Positions 10,023 to 19,510 of a stretch of DNA of 64,000 nucleotides are shown in pieces. Both the position numbers and the translations under genes were made by a program. The DNA comes from Mycolicibacterium helvum. GTDB lineage: Bacteria; Actinomycetota; Actinomycetes; Mycobacteriales; Mycobacteriaceae. The stretch covers positions 3,658,001 through 3,722,000 of the forward strand of contig NZ_AP022596.1 in the NCBI RefSeq assembly GCF_010731895.1, written 5' to 3'. Numbering within the stretch: position 1 is the stretch's first letter; each line of letters opens with the position of its first letter. The notes beneath the pieces were generated by a model. That model was not told where the DNA came from and did no database searches. It was given only the letters and a program-made list of their open reading frames with translations.

Positions 10023-11159
10023 GTGCGTGACATGGTTGAAATCGGCATGGGCAGAACTGCCCGCCGCACTTACGAACTCGACGACATCAACATCGTTCCC
10101 TCGAGGCGCACCCGCTCGTCGCAGGACGTGTCGACCGCCTGGCAGCTCGATGCCTACCGGTTCGAAATCCCGGTCGTCGCTCACCCGACCGACGCCCTGG
10201 TCTCCCCGGAGTTCGCCATCGAACTGGGTCGCCTCGGCGGGCTCGGGGTGCTCAACGGCGAGGGTCTGATCGGCCGGCACGCCGACGTCGAGGCCAAGGT
10301 CCGCGAGGTCATCGAGGCCGCGGACAAGGAGCCCGAGCCGACGGCCGCGATCCGGCTGCTGCAGCAACTGCATGCCGCGCCGCTGAACCCCGAGCTACTA
10401 GGTGCCGCGGTCGCCCGCATCCGCGATGCCGGGGTCACCACCGCGGTTCGGGTGAGCCCCCAGAACGCTGCGGCGCTGACGCCGGCTTTGGTGGCGGCGG
10501 GTATCGACCTGCTGGTCATCCAGGGCACCATCATCTCCGCCGAGCGGGTGGACTCGCACGGCGAGCCGCTCAACCTCAAGACGTTCATCTCCGAGCTCGA
10601 CATCCCGGTGGTGGCCGGTGGGGTTCTTGATCACCGCACCGCGCTGCACCTGATGCGTACCGGCGCGGCCGGCGTGATCGTCGGCTACGGCTCGACGCTC
10701 GGGGTGACGACCAGCGACGAGGTGCTGGGCATCAGTGTGCCGATGGCAACCGCGATCGCCGACGCCGCGGCGGCGCGGCGCGAGTACCTGGACGAGACCG
10801 GTGGGCGCTACGTGCACGTGCTGGCCGACGGTGACATCCACACCTCCGGTGACCTTGCCAAGGCCATCGCCTGCGGCGCCGACGCGGTGGTGCTGGGCAC
10901 CCCGCTGGCCGAATCCGCTGAAGCGCTCGGTGACGGCTGGTTCTGGCCGGTAGCCGCAGCGCATCCGTCGCTGCCGCGTGGTGCGCTGCTGCAGATCGCG
11001 GCGGGGGAGCGTCCGTCCCTGGATCGGGTGCTCAACGGGCCTTCCGACGACCCGTTCGGCTCGCTCAACCTGGTCGGCGGCCTGCGCCGGTCGATGGCCA
11101 AGGCTGGGTACTGCGATCTGAAGGAGTTCCAGAAGGTCGGCCTCACCGTCGGCCGCTGA
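10023..11159 (+). CDS. guaB3: GuaB3-family IMP dehydrogenase-like protein
   Basis: The 378-residue protein belongs to the GuaB3 family: an IMPDH-like TIM barrel without CBS domains. It starts with the typical MVEIGMGRTARRTYELDDI stretch. Phosphate- and nucleotide-loop motifs such as VIQGTIISAERV and GVIVGYGST are visible, but the canonical GPGSIC catalytic Cys loop of IMPDH is not. The exact activity of actinobacterial GuaB3 is not fixed by the sequence. It lies directly behind guaB2. Its 3' end overlaps the convergent MmpL gene by 17 bp. Confidence 0.9.
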   Translation: MRDMVEIGMGRTARRTYELDDINIVPSRRTRSSQDVSTAWQLDAYRFEIPVVAHPTDALVSPEFAIELGRLGGLGVLNGEGLIGRHADVEAKVREVIEAADKEPEPTAAIRLLQQLHAAPLNPELLGAAVARIRDAGVTTAVRVSPQNAAALTPALVAAGIDLLVIQGTIISAERVDSHGEPLNLKTFISELDIPVVAGGVLDHRTALHLMRTGAAGVIVGYGSTLGVTTSDEVLGISVPMATAIADAAAARREYLDETGGRYVHVLADGDIHTSGDLAKAIACGADAVVLGTPLAESAEALGDGWFWPVAAAHPSLPRGALLQIAAGERPSLDRVLNGPSDDPFGSLNLVGGLRRSMAKAGYCDLKEFQKVGLTVGR

Positions 11160-13392
11160 GGTCCCCCTTCGGGGCGCGATGGGCGCCTGGGCTGGATGAG
11201 AACATGTGGGCGTGCCAACGTGCCAACGGCGCGGGTGCCCACCAGTTCAGCGGCCCAAGTACATGCATGAATGCCGGTAGCAGAAGCATGCGCACCACCG
11301 TGGCATCGGCCAGGACCGCGATCGTGAGTCCGACGGCGAACATGCGCATGAACGACACGCCGGCGAACATCAGTGCGGCAAAAGTGATCGTCATCAGCAG
11401 TGCGGCGGCCGTGACAACCCGGCCGGTGCGCTCGATGCCAAGCGCAATGCTCTCGTCGTTATCCGAACTCGTTCGGGTCGAGGCGAGCCAATACTCCCGG
11501 ATTCGTGATAGCAGAAAGATCTCGTAGTCCATCGATAATCCGAAAGCGATGCAGAACATGAGCACCGGGATGTTGACGACCAGCGTGCCTGTCGGCGTTG
11601 TGCCGGCCGCCCACAGGTTCCCTTCCTGAAATATCCACACCAGCGCGCCGAAGGCGGCCGTCAGGGACAGGATGTTGAGCAACACCGCCTTGATGGGCAA
11701 CACGACGCTGCCGGTGAGCAGGAAGAGTAATACCAACATGACGGCGGCAATGAAGCCGAATACGACCGGAAGGCGCGACGTAATGCCCTGCACGCTATCG
11801 CGGTTCGTCTGCGCAGTCCCGGTGAACTGTGCGGAAACGTCGCGCGGCGTTGCCACCGCATGCAATCGGTCCAGCTGGGTTTCCGAGGCCCGCGTGTATG
11901 GCGATGTGGCGCTCTCGACGGTCAGAAAGGCGCTGTTGCCGTTCATGCCGGCCGGCGCAGATGGGGGCCCGTTGCGCTCACCACCGACGAACGTGCCGGT
12001 TGGCGCCGACACGGCGGTCACCTCGGGTACCCGGGAGAGCGCGGCGGCGTAGCTCGCCAGATCAGCTGGCGTCAGCGCGGTGGTGTCGGCCACGACGATC
12101 TTCACCGCGTTGTTGGAATTCAATGCGAAGTCGGTCCGGATGCGGTCGTTGACCTCGCGCGCCGACGAGGTGGCAGGCAACACCCGGTCGTCTGGATATC
12201 CCCAGCTGACCCGAAGAAACGGTGCGCCGAGCACCAGCAACACTGCAGTGAGCGTCAAACCGATTGGAATTGCATGGCGCATAACGAATTTCGCCATCCG
12301 ATACCAGGCGGTGTGGCCTGCGGCCGAATCCGGTGGCTCGGCGCGGCCACGGAGGCGTCGCAGCAGTCGCCGGATGTTGAGCGCGTCGAGTCGATCGCCG
12401 GCCAGCGCGATCGCGGCCGGGGTCACGGTCACCGCCGCGAAGGCGGCGAACGCCACCACGGCCACCCCGGCGTAGGCGAAGGACTTCAGAAAATACATCG
12501 GGAAGATCGCCATCCCAACCATCGCCAGGGCCACCGTCATCGCGGAGAACAGAACAGTCCGGCCAGCTGTGGTCATGGTGCGCACCAGGGCTTGCTCGCG
12601 GGAACCGCCGTCGGCCAGTTCGTCGCGGTATCTGCTGATGATCAACAGGGTGTAGTCGATCGCCAATGCGAATCCCAAGGCCGCCGCGACATTGAGCGCG
12701 AAGATCGACACATCGGTGAACATCGCTATCGCTCGTAGTGCTGCAAGTGACCCTAGTATTGCGAATCCGCCGACAGCCACCGGCAGGGCGGCGGCTAGAA
12801 GTCCGCCGAAGACCCAGAGCAACGCGAAGAAGCTCAGGGGTATCGCGATGGCTTCCATTCGGATCAAGTCTTTTTCGGTTTGTCGGTTGATCTCCGAATA
12901 CACCAGCGCAGACCCGCCGGTGTGAACATCCACCCCACCGGTGCTGCGGGGGAGTCGATCGGCGAGTGTCTGTGCCCGTGGCGGGGCGGTGTTCTCGTCG
13001 CCTTGGATCGCGGCGATGATCATTGCCGATCTTCCGTTGGCGGTGAGTGTTCCTGGTGGCGGTTGGCCGCTCCACGGGGAGATGACCTGCGATACGAACG
13101 GTGACGACGTGAGTTGTCGGGTGATATCGGTGCCCACGGCATGCGCGGTGTCCACGACTGGCCCGCTTTGCGAATCCACCACGACCACGAGGTCCATGTC
13201 ACCCTGGTGAAAGGTGTTGGCAAGCATCAGCGACGCGCGCGCGGACTCGGAATCAGGATCGAGGAACCCGCCGGCGGACAGGGTTGATGCCGCCGGAATT
13301 CCGAAGACTGCGGTGCCGATCAGCAGGACCAGGGCGGCCGCGATGATCCGTCGCGGCGCCGCGATCGCGAACTTGGCCATCCAGGCGAGCAT
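11143..13392 (-). CDS. MMPL/RND-family membrane transporter of the carotenoid island
   Basis: The 749-residue transporter has an N-terminal transmembrane helix (IIAALVLLIGTAVFG), a first periplasmic domain and a helix bundle at about 165-330. A second periplasmic domain and a second bundle at about 525-725 follow. The FGLSMDYEIFLLSRIREYW motif in the second half is the proton-relay region seen in MmpL3/MmpL11-type proteins. Such pumps move lipids or hydrophobic compounds across the inner membrane. It lacks the C-terminal extension of MmpL3 and an adjacent mmpS. It is divergent from the IPP isomerase gene across a region with a candidate MarR site, so carotenoid export is a possible but unproven role. 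ATG at 13380 is an alternative start. Confidence 0.87.
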   Translation of the reverse strand: MLAWMAKFAIAAPRRIIAAALVLLIGTAVFGIPAASTLSAGGFLDPDSESARASLMLANTFHQGDMDLVVVVDSQSGPVVDTAHAVGTDITRQLTSSPFVSQVISPWSGQPPPGTLTANGRSAMIIAAIQGDENTAPPRAQTLADRLPRSTGGVDVHTGGSALVYSEINRQTEKDLIRMEAIAIPLSFFALLWVFGGLLAAALPVAVGGFAILGSLAALRAIAMFTDVSIFALNVAAALGFALAIDYTLLIISRYRDELADGGSREQALVRTMTTAGRTVLFSAMTVALAMVGMAIFPMYFLKSFAYAGVAVVAFAAFAAVTVTPAAIALAGDRLDALNIRRLLRRLRGRAEPPDSAAGHTAWYRMAKFVMRHAIPIGLTLTAVLLVLGAPFLRVSWGYPDDRVLPATSSAREVNDRIRTDFALNSNNAVKIVVADTTALTPADLASYAAALSRVPEVTAVSAPTGTFVGGERNGPPSAPAGMNGNSAFLTVESATSPYTRASETQLDRLHAVATPRDVSAQFTGTAQTNRDSVQGITSRLPVVFGFIAAVMLVLLFLLTGSVVLPIKAVLLNILSLTAAFGALVWIFQEGNLWAAGTTPTGTLVVNIPVLMFCIAFGLSMDYEIFLLSRIREYWLASTRTSSDNDESIALGIERTGRVVTAAALLMTITFAALMFAGVSFMRMFAVGLTIAVLADATVVRMLLLPAFMHVLGPLNWWAPAPLARWHAHMFSSSPGAHRAPKGDLSGRR

Positions 13393-13464
13393 CTACGTTC
13401 CTATCGGCTGGTACGTAGCCTGGCCAATCCGCCTGGCGGCCACTCCCTTAACGAAGGTATATTC

Positions 13465-13483
13465 ATTTGTTTAACTATTCAAT
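13465..13483. promoter_or_regulatory. Candidate MarR operator, mmpL / IPP isomerase intergenic region
   Basis: ATTTGTTTAACTATTCAAT lies in an AT-rich island of the 254-bp divergent gap and is flanked by the inverted words AGGTAT and ATACCT (13455-13487). It matches 13 of 19 positions of a site upstream of crtE (complement of 20771-20789), keeping ATT, TTAA, ATT and AAT. It probably binds the cluster's MarR protein. Confidence 0.45.
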
Positions 13484-13646
13484 ACCTGAACGATATAGCG
13501 ATTGGACGGTACGGTGGAACCGATCGGCATTGTTTCGACGGTCGCAGACGCGTATCAACCGCCTTGGGGTGCCGGTGTTCCGACCGATCGGAACACCGAT
13601 GGTCAGATCGGGATCCAGCCCTCGGTGAGACAAGGCGGTGAGTGAT

Positions 13647-14681
13647 ATGACGTTGCTCGAACACCGCAAACGCAGGCATATCGAGGTCTGCCTGGACGGC
13701 GACGTCGGCTATCGCGGCGTGACAACCGGTCTGGAACGCTACCGGTTGCCGTACAACGCGCTCACCCAGACGCGTCTGGACGACGTCGACTTGGCCACCG
13801 AGTTCCTTGGTGCCCGATTGCGTGCGCCGGTGCTGGTGGGCGCCATGACGGGGGGAGTCGAACTCTCTGGCGTGATCAACCGGAATCTGGCGATCGCCGC
13901 CCAGCGACTCGGCATCGGGATGATGCTCGGCTCGCAGCGCGTGATGTTCAACAGCGTAGTGGGCGAACGTGCCGCGGCGAGCTTCACTGTGCGCGATGTG
14001 GCGCCGGATGTGCTCCTGGTAGGCAACATCGGGCTGGCGCAGCTGACCAGAGAGTCGGTGCCGGACATCGTCTCCGCGCTTGACAGGGTCGCAGCGAACG
14101 CACTTGCAGTGCATACGAATCCGCTGCAGGAGGCGATGCAGGCCAATGGCGACACCGACTGTGCCGGCTCGCTCGATCGTTTGCATGAGGTGGTGCCCAT
14201 GCTGGATTACCCGGTACTCCTCAAGGAAGTGGGCCACGGAATCGGTCGAAGTGCCGTCGCTGAACTGCTGCGACGCAATGGCGAGTCACCGGTGGATGCG
14301 ATTGATGTCGCTGGAGCTGGCGGCACATCATGGTCGCGTGTCGAGCAGTTGGTCCGCTACGGCGAACTGCGGTACCCGGATCTGGCCGATTGGGGGATCC
14401 CTACCGCCCAAGCGCTTGTGGAGGTACGTGCCGCCCTACCCCGCATCCCCCTAGTGGCCTCTGGCGGAATTCGAACCGGATCGGATGCGGCCAAAGCTCT
14501 GGCGTTGGGGGCCGACGTGGTAGCGCTCGCCCGCCCGCTGCTATCTGCGGCAATCGAGTCCGCCGGGGCGGTGGTGGACTGGCTGCAGCGGTTCGTCGAT
14601 GAGCTTAGGGTGTGCCTACATGGTTGCGGCGCAACCGATCTGGCCGCGTTGCGCGGCCTTGGCGTGGTACCCGTCGGCTAG
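13647..14681 (+). CDS. fni: Type 2 isopentenyl-diphosphate delta-isomerase (FMN-dependent)
   Basis: About 344 residues with the type 2 IDI fold: an N-terminal [10 protein letters not shown] segment replaces the usual RK.EHI, followed by VLVGAMTGG, a QEAMQANGD substrate loop and [11 protein letters not shown]. The FMN phosphate site is VASGGIRTG and the [14 protein letters not shown] segment follows. It interconverts IPP and DMAPP, supplying GGPP synthesis. The ATG at 13647 is preferred because an AAGGCGG site lies 8 bp upstream; the GTG at 13638 is an alternative. The glycosyltransferase starts 8 bp downstream, so the two form an operon. Its place opposite the crt genes ties it to carotenoid precursor supply. 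Confidence 0.92.
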   Translation: MTLLEHRKRRHIEVCLDGDVGYRGVTTGLERYRLPYNALTQTRLDDVDLATEFLGARLRAPVLVGAMTGGVELSGVINRNLAIAAQRLGIGMMLGSQRVMFNSVVGERAAASFTVRDVAPDVLLVGNIGLAQLTRESVPDIVSALDRVAANALAVHTNPLQEAMQANGDTDCAGSLDRLHEVVPMLDYPVLLKEVGHGIGRSAVAELLRRNGESPVDAIDVAGAGGTSWSRVEQLVRYGELRYPDLADWGIPTAQALVEVRAALPRIPLVASGGIRTGSDAAKALALGADVVALARPLLSAAIESAGAVVDWLQRFVDELRVCLHGCGATDLAALRGLGVVPVG

Positions 14682-14689
14682 GCGGAGCG

Positions 14690-15988
14690 ATGGCAGTGAT
14701 CTTGGCGTACAGCTCGCCGGCCCTGGGGCATGTCTACCCGTTGGCGGCGCTGCTGGTGGAGCTGGCGCGACGTGGTCACCAGGTCCATGTGCGCACCATG
14801 GCCGGCCAAGTCGGTGCCATGCGGGCGGCAGGCCTGCACGCGGCTGCGGTCGATGCGCGAATTGAGGCGATCGACGGGCAAGATTGGTTGGCGCGCAATG
14901 CGTTGAGCGTTCTCAAGAGGTCCACGGACGTGCTCTGCCGCCGCGCCGAGATTGAAGTGGGGGACTATCGCGGAGCGGTCGAGCAGGTACAGCCCGACGC
15001 GGTCATCGTCGATGCGAACTGCTGGGGTGCTATCTCGGCTGCTGACGTGGGAGGCGTCCCCTGGTCGGTGTTTTCACCGTTCACGCCCTATCTGCATTCC
15101 CGGCACGCGCCGCCGTTCGGGCCAGGGTTACGGCCGCTACCCGGAATCCTCGGCGGCATCCGCGATATGACGATGCGCCCGATTGTCGGACACCTTTTCG
15201 ATCGCCCAATCCGTCCACGAATCAACGAAATCCGGACGCGCCTGCACGCGCCCCCGGTCGACTCTGCGGACGGGCTAATGCGGAGAGCACCGCTGCTGCT
15301 GGCTGTGGGTGGCGAGCCCTTCGAGTACCCGCATCCCGATTGGCCGGACACGGTGCATTTCATCGGTGCCTGTGTCTTCGAGCAGAATCGCCCCGCCATG
15401 CCGCAGTGGCTGGCGGACGTCGACCGGCCGATCGTGTTGGTCGGCACATCGTCGATCGCCCAGGCTGATGGGCGGCTCGGACACATTGCGCTGCAGGCAT
15501 TGGCCGATCAGCCTGTGCACGTCGTCGCCACATTCCCGGCCGGCATACCGGCGGGGCTGCCCCGCACAGCCAACTCGACAGTGTGTCGGTTCGTCTCGCA
15601 TGACTCGGTGCTCGAACGTGCGATATGTGTCGTCACTCACGGGGGGATGGGAACGACCGTCAAGGCGCTCGACCGCGGCGTGCCGGTGTGCGTCGTCCCG
15701 TTCGGCCGAGATCAAGCCGAAGTGGCCCGCAGGGTCCAAATGTCCGGCTGCGGCACCCGGTTGCCTCCGAAACGGCTCACGCCGCGGCGGCTTCGCGGTG
15801 CGGTGCAGCGGGCAACGACGATGGTCGAGGGCGCTCAGCGGGTGGCGGAAGGATTCGCTGCGACCGGGGGTCTGGAGCGCGGGGCAGACCTGATCGAGGA
15901 ACGACTGCTCTCAATCCGTGCCCGCGGCGGAACGGGCCTTTCCCCGGGCGCGCCGGGTAGTTGCGGTGCCTCGCCGGAGGTTCGCTGA
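14690..15988 (+). CDS. UGT-like (MGT-family) glycosyltransferase, probably carotenoid- or lipid-directed
   Basis: The 432-residue GT-B enzyme has N-terminal acceptor-domain motifs (AYSSPALGHVYPLAALLVEL). The C-terminal nucleotide-sugar site is VTHGGMGTTVKALDRGVPV followed by VPFGRDQAEVARRV. Relatives are macrolide glycosyltransferases and CrtX-like zeaxanthin glucosyltransferases. It is cotranscribed with the IPP isomerase. Context suggests glycosylation of a hydroxylated carotenoid or another terpenoid, but no carotenoid hydroxylase is visible here. Its last 78 bp overlap the 3' end of the convergent marR gene, which is unusually long. Confidence 0.87.
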   Translation: MAVILAYSSPALGHVYPLAALLVELARRGHQVHVRTMAGQVGAMRAAGLHAAAVDARIEAIDGQDWLARNALSVLKRSTDVLCRRAEIEVGDYRGAVEQVQPDAVIVDANCWGAISAADVGGVPWSVFSPFTPYLHSRHAPPFGPGLRPLPGILGGIRDMTMRPIVGHLFDRPIRPRINEIRTRLHAPPVDSADGLMRRAPLLLAVGGEPFEYPHPDWPDTVHFIGACVFEQNRPAMPQWLADVDRPIVLVGTSSIAQADGRLGHIALQALADQPVHVVATFPAGIPAGLPRTANSTVCRFVSHDSVLERAICVVTHGGMGTTVKALDRGVPVCVVPFGRDQAEVARRVQMSGCGTRLPPKRLTPRRLRGAVQRATTMVEGAQRVAEGFAATGGLERGADLIEERLLSIRARGGTGLSPGAPGSCGASPEVR

Positions 15989-16498
15989 CGTTCGAGAATC
16001 GCCGGCTCCGAGCTCGTCCTCGAACATGGCCATCGCAGAGATCATCGCCGTGAAAACCTTGTGAGCGGCCGCCAGATCGCTATCGGTGATATCGGCGAGC
16101 GCCGCGCTGATCCGAGATCCGAGGGGTCTGAAGAAGTCGTGCGCCAACGCCATCCCACGATCCTCATAACGCAGTAGCCACTTACGCCGGTCGCCCGGGT
16201 CCGGCTCGCGCCGAATGTGGCCCGACTGGATCATCCGGTCGACGAGGTAGGTGATCGCAGGGGGCGAGAGGTCCATGCGCTGTCGCAGCTGTGCCGGTGT
16301 GAGCGGTGTCCCGGCGGTCTCCGCCACCATGATGTGCAGTAGGGCGTGAAAGTCGGTGTTGTTGACGTCATTCGACCGAGCGAAGTACCGGCCCACGCGG
16401 TCGGACCGGGCGGTCATTGCTCGAACGTCAGCCGAAAGCTGGCGTTCCATCTCAGCGCGACCGGGCGAGGGATCACCTGCGCGGCGTTTGCTACTCAC
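15911..16498 (-). CDS. MarR-family transcriptional regulator of the carotenoid cluster
   Basis: The 195-residue protein has a winged helix typical of MarR: TPAQLRQRMDLSPPAITYLV for the helix-turn-helix and REPDPGDRRKWLLRYEDRG for the wing. Dimerisation helices flank it, and a basic, disordered C-terminal tail follows from about 170 (RRGTATTRRARGKARSA). The GTG at 16498 lies 17 bp after the DUF2784 stop, so it is probably the last gene of crtE-crtI-crtB-DUF2784-marR, giving autoregulation. A shorter start at 16450 is possible. The tail is encoded by the region overlapping the glycosyltransferase gene. Confidence 0.87.
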   Translation of the reverse strand: MSSKRRAGDPSPGRAEMERQLSADVRAMTARSDRVGRYFARSNDVNNTDFHALLHIMVAETAGTPLTPAQLRQRMDLSPPAITYLVDRMIQSGHIRREPDPGDRRKWLLRYEDRGMALAHDFFRPLGSRISAALADITDSDLAAAHKVFTAMISAMAMFEDELGAGDSRTSANLRRGTATTRRARGKARSAAGTD

Positions 16499-16515
16499 CT
16501 ACCCGGATCTCTTCA

Positions 16516-16947
16516 TCAGGTCTTCAAGGGTACGGTGTGCCGGGCTGGAATGTCCGCAACGGATCCGCCTCGACGCGAACTTCGCGGTTGACGCCGGCTT
16601 TGAATCGCCAGCGCGATCCAGGACACCAGTGCGGCCAGGAACGCGAGCTTCTGGGCGACCCCGGTGCGGTTCGCCGGGAACAGCACACCCGCGACATAGC
16701 GGCCGACGAATCCGGATTGTGGCAGCGGGTGCATGCCGGCCAACGACCGCTCCCGCTGCTCGATCGCTGTGAGGGGACAAGGCACGTCCAGCGTCGCCAC
16801 GCAGATTCCCCAGCCCACGGTCGGTAGGTGCACCCAGAACGTCCATCGCCAGCGCAACGCCAAAAAGCCACCACTCGGCAGGTAGATCAGGTAGGCGAAA
16901 TGTGCCACCACGGTGGCGGCGACAGTCGCGAAATGGACTTTCTTCAT
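16516..16947 (-). CDS. DUF2784-family membrane protein
   Basis: The 143-residue protein has about three hydrophobic segments (VAATVVAHFAYLIYLPSG, FWVHLPTVGWGICVATL, LAFLAALVSWIALAIQS). The DUF2784 signature includes GGFLALRWRWTFWVHLP and a CPLTAIEQRER stretch. No biochemical role is known. It sits between crtB and marR in the carotenoid operon (88 bp after crtB). Small membrane proteins in this position in other actinobacteria are often lycopene cyclase subunits (CrtYc/CrtYd), but the motifs here are DUF2784, not cyclase. Whether it contributes to pigment formation is open. Confidence 0.8.
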   Translation of the reverse strand: MKKVHFATVAATVVAHFAYLIYLPSGGFLALRWRWTFWVHLPTVGWGICVATLDVPCPLTAIEQRERSLAGMHPLPQSGFVGRYVAGVLFPANRTGVAQKLAFLAALVSWIALAIQSRRQPRSSRRGGSVADIPARHTVPLKT

Positions 16948-17035
16948 GGCGAACTCAGGTTATCCCGATTCGACTTCGCAGCCGGTAGCGGCACTGGCGC
17001 ACCAGCCGCACAGGATCAGAGATGGCCGCGGCGCA

Positions 17036-17965
17036 TCAAGCGGCACCCCGACGAGCACGCCACGACTGGAACAGTGCGCCGCCCGCGACCTGAAGCCGTC
17101 GCGCAGTTCCGACGGTGGCGCGGTGGCTGAAAACCTCGAAGTTGGATTCTTCGATCCGATCCAGGATCTCTGAGTAGAGGGTCAACGCGGTCGAGACGCA
17201 GGGTCGAGAGCGAGGGGCGAGTAGCGCGACTCCTGGGCCGGCGAATCGGTAGATTTCCCGGGTGATTTCGTGCTGAGCTGCCAGGGCGTTGCGCACGCGA
17301 CGGTCAGTGCGTCGGCGTTTGTGACACCACTGCAGCAGGTCTCTGTCCACACCGTGCACGGCGAGTTCGTCGGCCGGCAGGTAGACGCGGTTGCGCATCA
17401 GATCCTCGTCGACGTCACGCAGAAAATTGGTCAGCTGGAACGCCCGCCCCAACGCGGCCGCGCGCTGCTCAGCCTCCTGGCTGTCGCCGACCACTCCCAG
17501 CACCGGAAGCATTTGCAAGCCAATCACTTCCGCCGAGCCACGCATATATCGGTTGAGTGCGGCCCGATTCGGATAGTCGGTCACGGTGAGGTCCATGCGC
17601 ATCGAGGCGAGAAAGTCCTCGAACAGGCCGTCGGGAATCCGGTACTGGGCCACCGTGTGAGCCACCGCCGCAAGGACCGGGTCATCGAGGCAATCCCCGT
17701 CACCGAAGAAACGCTCAGACAACCGTTGTAGCCGCTCGCCGCGCGCGGTGACGTCCAGTTCCTGGTTGAACTCGTCGAGGATGTCGTCGGCGAGGCGCGC
17801 GAAGGCATACAGGGCGTGCACGGCCGGACGCTGATCCGGGGCCAGCAGGCGGGTGGCCAAGAAATACGTGCGGCCATTCTCGGCTGCGATGCGTCGGCAG
17901 TGGCGGTATGCCTCACGCAACCGCGGGTCGTCGATTCCGGCGGCGGTCAATTCAGCCCTGATCAT
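17036..17965 (-). CDS. crtB: Phytoene synthase CrtB
   Basis: The 309-residue squalene/phytoene synthase condenses two GGPP to phytoene. The first Asp-rich motif DDILDEFNQEL is at about 60-70 and the second lies in NFLRDVDEDLMRNRVYLP at about 180-197. YAFARLADD and the YMRGSAEVIGLQML helix are also present. The start codon overlaps the crtI stop by 4 bp (17962-17965), a translational coupling typical of crt operons. Length and motifs are intact, so it should be active. Confidence 0.95.
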   Translation of the reverse strand: MIRAELTAAGIDDPRLREAYRHCRRIAAENGRTYFLATRLLAPDQRPAVHALYAFARLADDILDEFNQELDVTARGERLQRLSERFFGDGDCLDDPVLAAVAHTVAQYRIPDGLFEDFLASMRMDLTVTDYPNRAALNRYMRGSAEVIGLQMLPVLGVVGDSQEAEQRAAALGRAFQLTNFLRDVDEDLMRNRVYLPADELAVHGVDRDLLQWCHKRRRTDRRVRNALAAQHEITREIYRFAGPGVALLAPRSRPCVSTALTLYSEILDRIEESNFEVFSHRATVGTARRLQVAGGALFQSWRARRGAA

Positions 17966-19491
17966 GGCGACCCGGCTTTCAGATCGAGGTTGATCGCCGA
18001 CCGGGAGGGAACGCCGGTGATCCGGTCTGCGGCCAGTCGCCCGGAGATGAGGGTGGTCGGCACCCCTACGCCGGGTGTGGTCGACGATCCGGCCAGCACC
18101 GCGTTGGCGATGCCGCGGATCAGATTGGCTGGTCGGAACGGGCCGGTTTGGGCAAATGTGTGCGCGAGCGCGAACGGGGTGCCGGCGACCATGCCCTGAC
18201 CGGCCCAGTCGGCCGGGGTGTCGACGTGCAGCAGCTCGACGTCGTCACCCAGGTCTGATTGCAGCCGCTCGGCCACGATGTCGAGCATGGATTGTGCGTA
18301 CGGTGCCGACGTGCTGGACCAGTCGACGTGACCGCGAGTCAGGTTCGGTGCGGGCGCAAGCACGTAGAGCAGGTCATGACCGTGCGGCGCCAGGCTGGCG
18401 TCGCTGGCCGTGGGACGGGTCACCAGCAGCGAGGGATCCTGCATGAGCCGGCCGTCGCGGATGATGTCGGTGAAGGTTTCTTCCCACGCGCTGCCGAACA
18501 GGATGGTGTGGTGCGCCGAGGGCGGGGTGGTAGGCGCGGCCGCGCGGCAGCCCGCGTGCAACACCACCGCCGAGGGCGCCGCACGCAGCGGCAGCAGCCG
18601 CCGCGGCCGACGGCCGAGCAGCTGGTAAGTGCCGGGTAGCTCGGTGGTCAACACCACCGCGTCGCAGGGGATGTGGTCGCCCGCGTCCGTGGTCACGGCG
18701 GTGATCCGATCCGAAGTGCGCTCGAGCCCGGTGACCGTCGACCCATAGCGGAAGTCGACCCCGGCCTCCTGCGCCGCCGCGGCGAGCGCGTCGGGCAGCG
18801 CGCGCACCCCACCGCGCGGGAAGAACACTCCGGAGATCGTGTCCATGTAGGCGATCACCGCGTAGACCGCGAGGGCGTCTTGGGGCGCCACCCCGGCGTA
18901 GAGGGATTGGAAGGTGAAGACCCGCCGCAACCGAGGATCGCTGATATGCCGCTTGACCATGGTCTCCCACTTGCGGAACCCACCGAGGCCCGCCAGTCGC
19001 GCCAATTGGGGCGTCAGCATCGAGATCGGGGAGTCGAAGTTCGCCGCGATGAAGCCCTCGAATTCCGTCCGATACAACTTGTCCAGCCACGCCCTCAGCG
19101 AGCGGTATCCCGCGGCCTCCTTCGGACCTGCGAACTCGCGGATCGCGGTGGCCATCTCGTCGGAGTCGCTGTGGATGTCGATGCTGGCGTCGTCGGCGAA
19201 CATTGCCCGATACGCCGGCTCGACGGGCATCAGTTCCAGTCGTCCGTCACGGCTTTTCCCGACGGCATTGAAAGCCTCGTCGATGAGCTCGGGCATCGTG
19301 ATCACCGTTGGACCGGTATCGATCCGGTATCCGCCGATATCGCGTCGGCCTGCCCGCCCTCCTGGCCACGGCTCGCGCTCCACGACGATGACCTCCCGGC
19401 CACGGCCGGCCAGGTGCAGCGCCGCAGACAGCCCGGCAAAGCCCGCTCCAACGACGACCACCCGGTGGGTCGGCCCCGGCACCGTTCGCAT
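17962..19491 (-). CDS. crtI: Phytoene desaturase CrtI
   Basis: The 509-residue FAD enzyme starts with the dinucleotide site VVVVGAGFAGLSAALHL and REPWPGGRAG. The C-terminal carotenoid-desaturase signature PGVGVPTTLISGRLAADRI is at about 471-489. Bacterial CrtI introduces up to four double bases of unsaturation into phytoene, giving neurosporene or lycopene. It overlaps crtB by 4 bp and starts 19 bp after crtE, so the three form one operon. The protein looks complete. Confidence 0.95.
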   Translation of the reverse strand: MRTVPGPTHRVVVVGAGFAGLSAALHLAGRGREVIVVEREPWPGGRAGRRDIGGYRIDTGPTVITMPELIDEAFNAVGKSRDGRLELMPVEPAYRAMFADDASIDIHSDSDEMATAIREFAGPKEAAGYRSLRAWLDKLYRTEFEGFIAANFDSPISMLTPQLARLAGLGGFRKWETMVKRHISDPRLRRVFTFQSLYAGVAPQDALAVYAVIAYMDTISGVFFPRGGVRALPDALAAAAQEAGVDFRYGSTVTGLERTSDRITAVTTDAGDHIPCDAVVLTTELPGTYQLLGRRPRRLLPLRAAPSAVVLHAGCRAAAPTTPPSAHHTILFGSAWEETFTDIIRDGRLMQDPSLLVTRPTASDASLAPHGHDLLYVLAPAPNLTRGHVDWSSTSAPYAQSMLDIVAERLQSDLGDDVELLHVDTPADWAGQGMVAGTPFALAHTFAQTGPFRPANLIRGIANAVLAGSSTTPGVGVPTTLISGRLAADRITGVPSRSAINLDLKAGSP

Positions 19492-19510
19492 CAGTCCAAC
19501 ACCTCGGTGC

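Noticed and set aside
16516..16947. DUF2784 gene as a lycopene cyclase subunit (CrtYc/CrtYd)
   Set aside because: Position and size fit, but the sequence has the DUF2784 signature and lacks the cyclase motifs, so the cyclase label would be unsupported.
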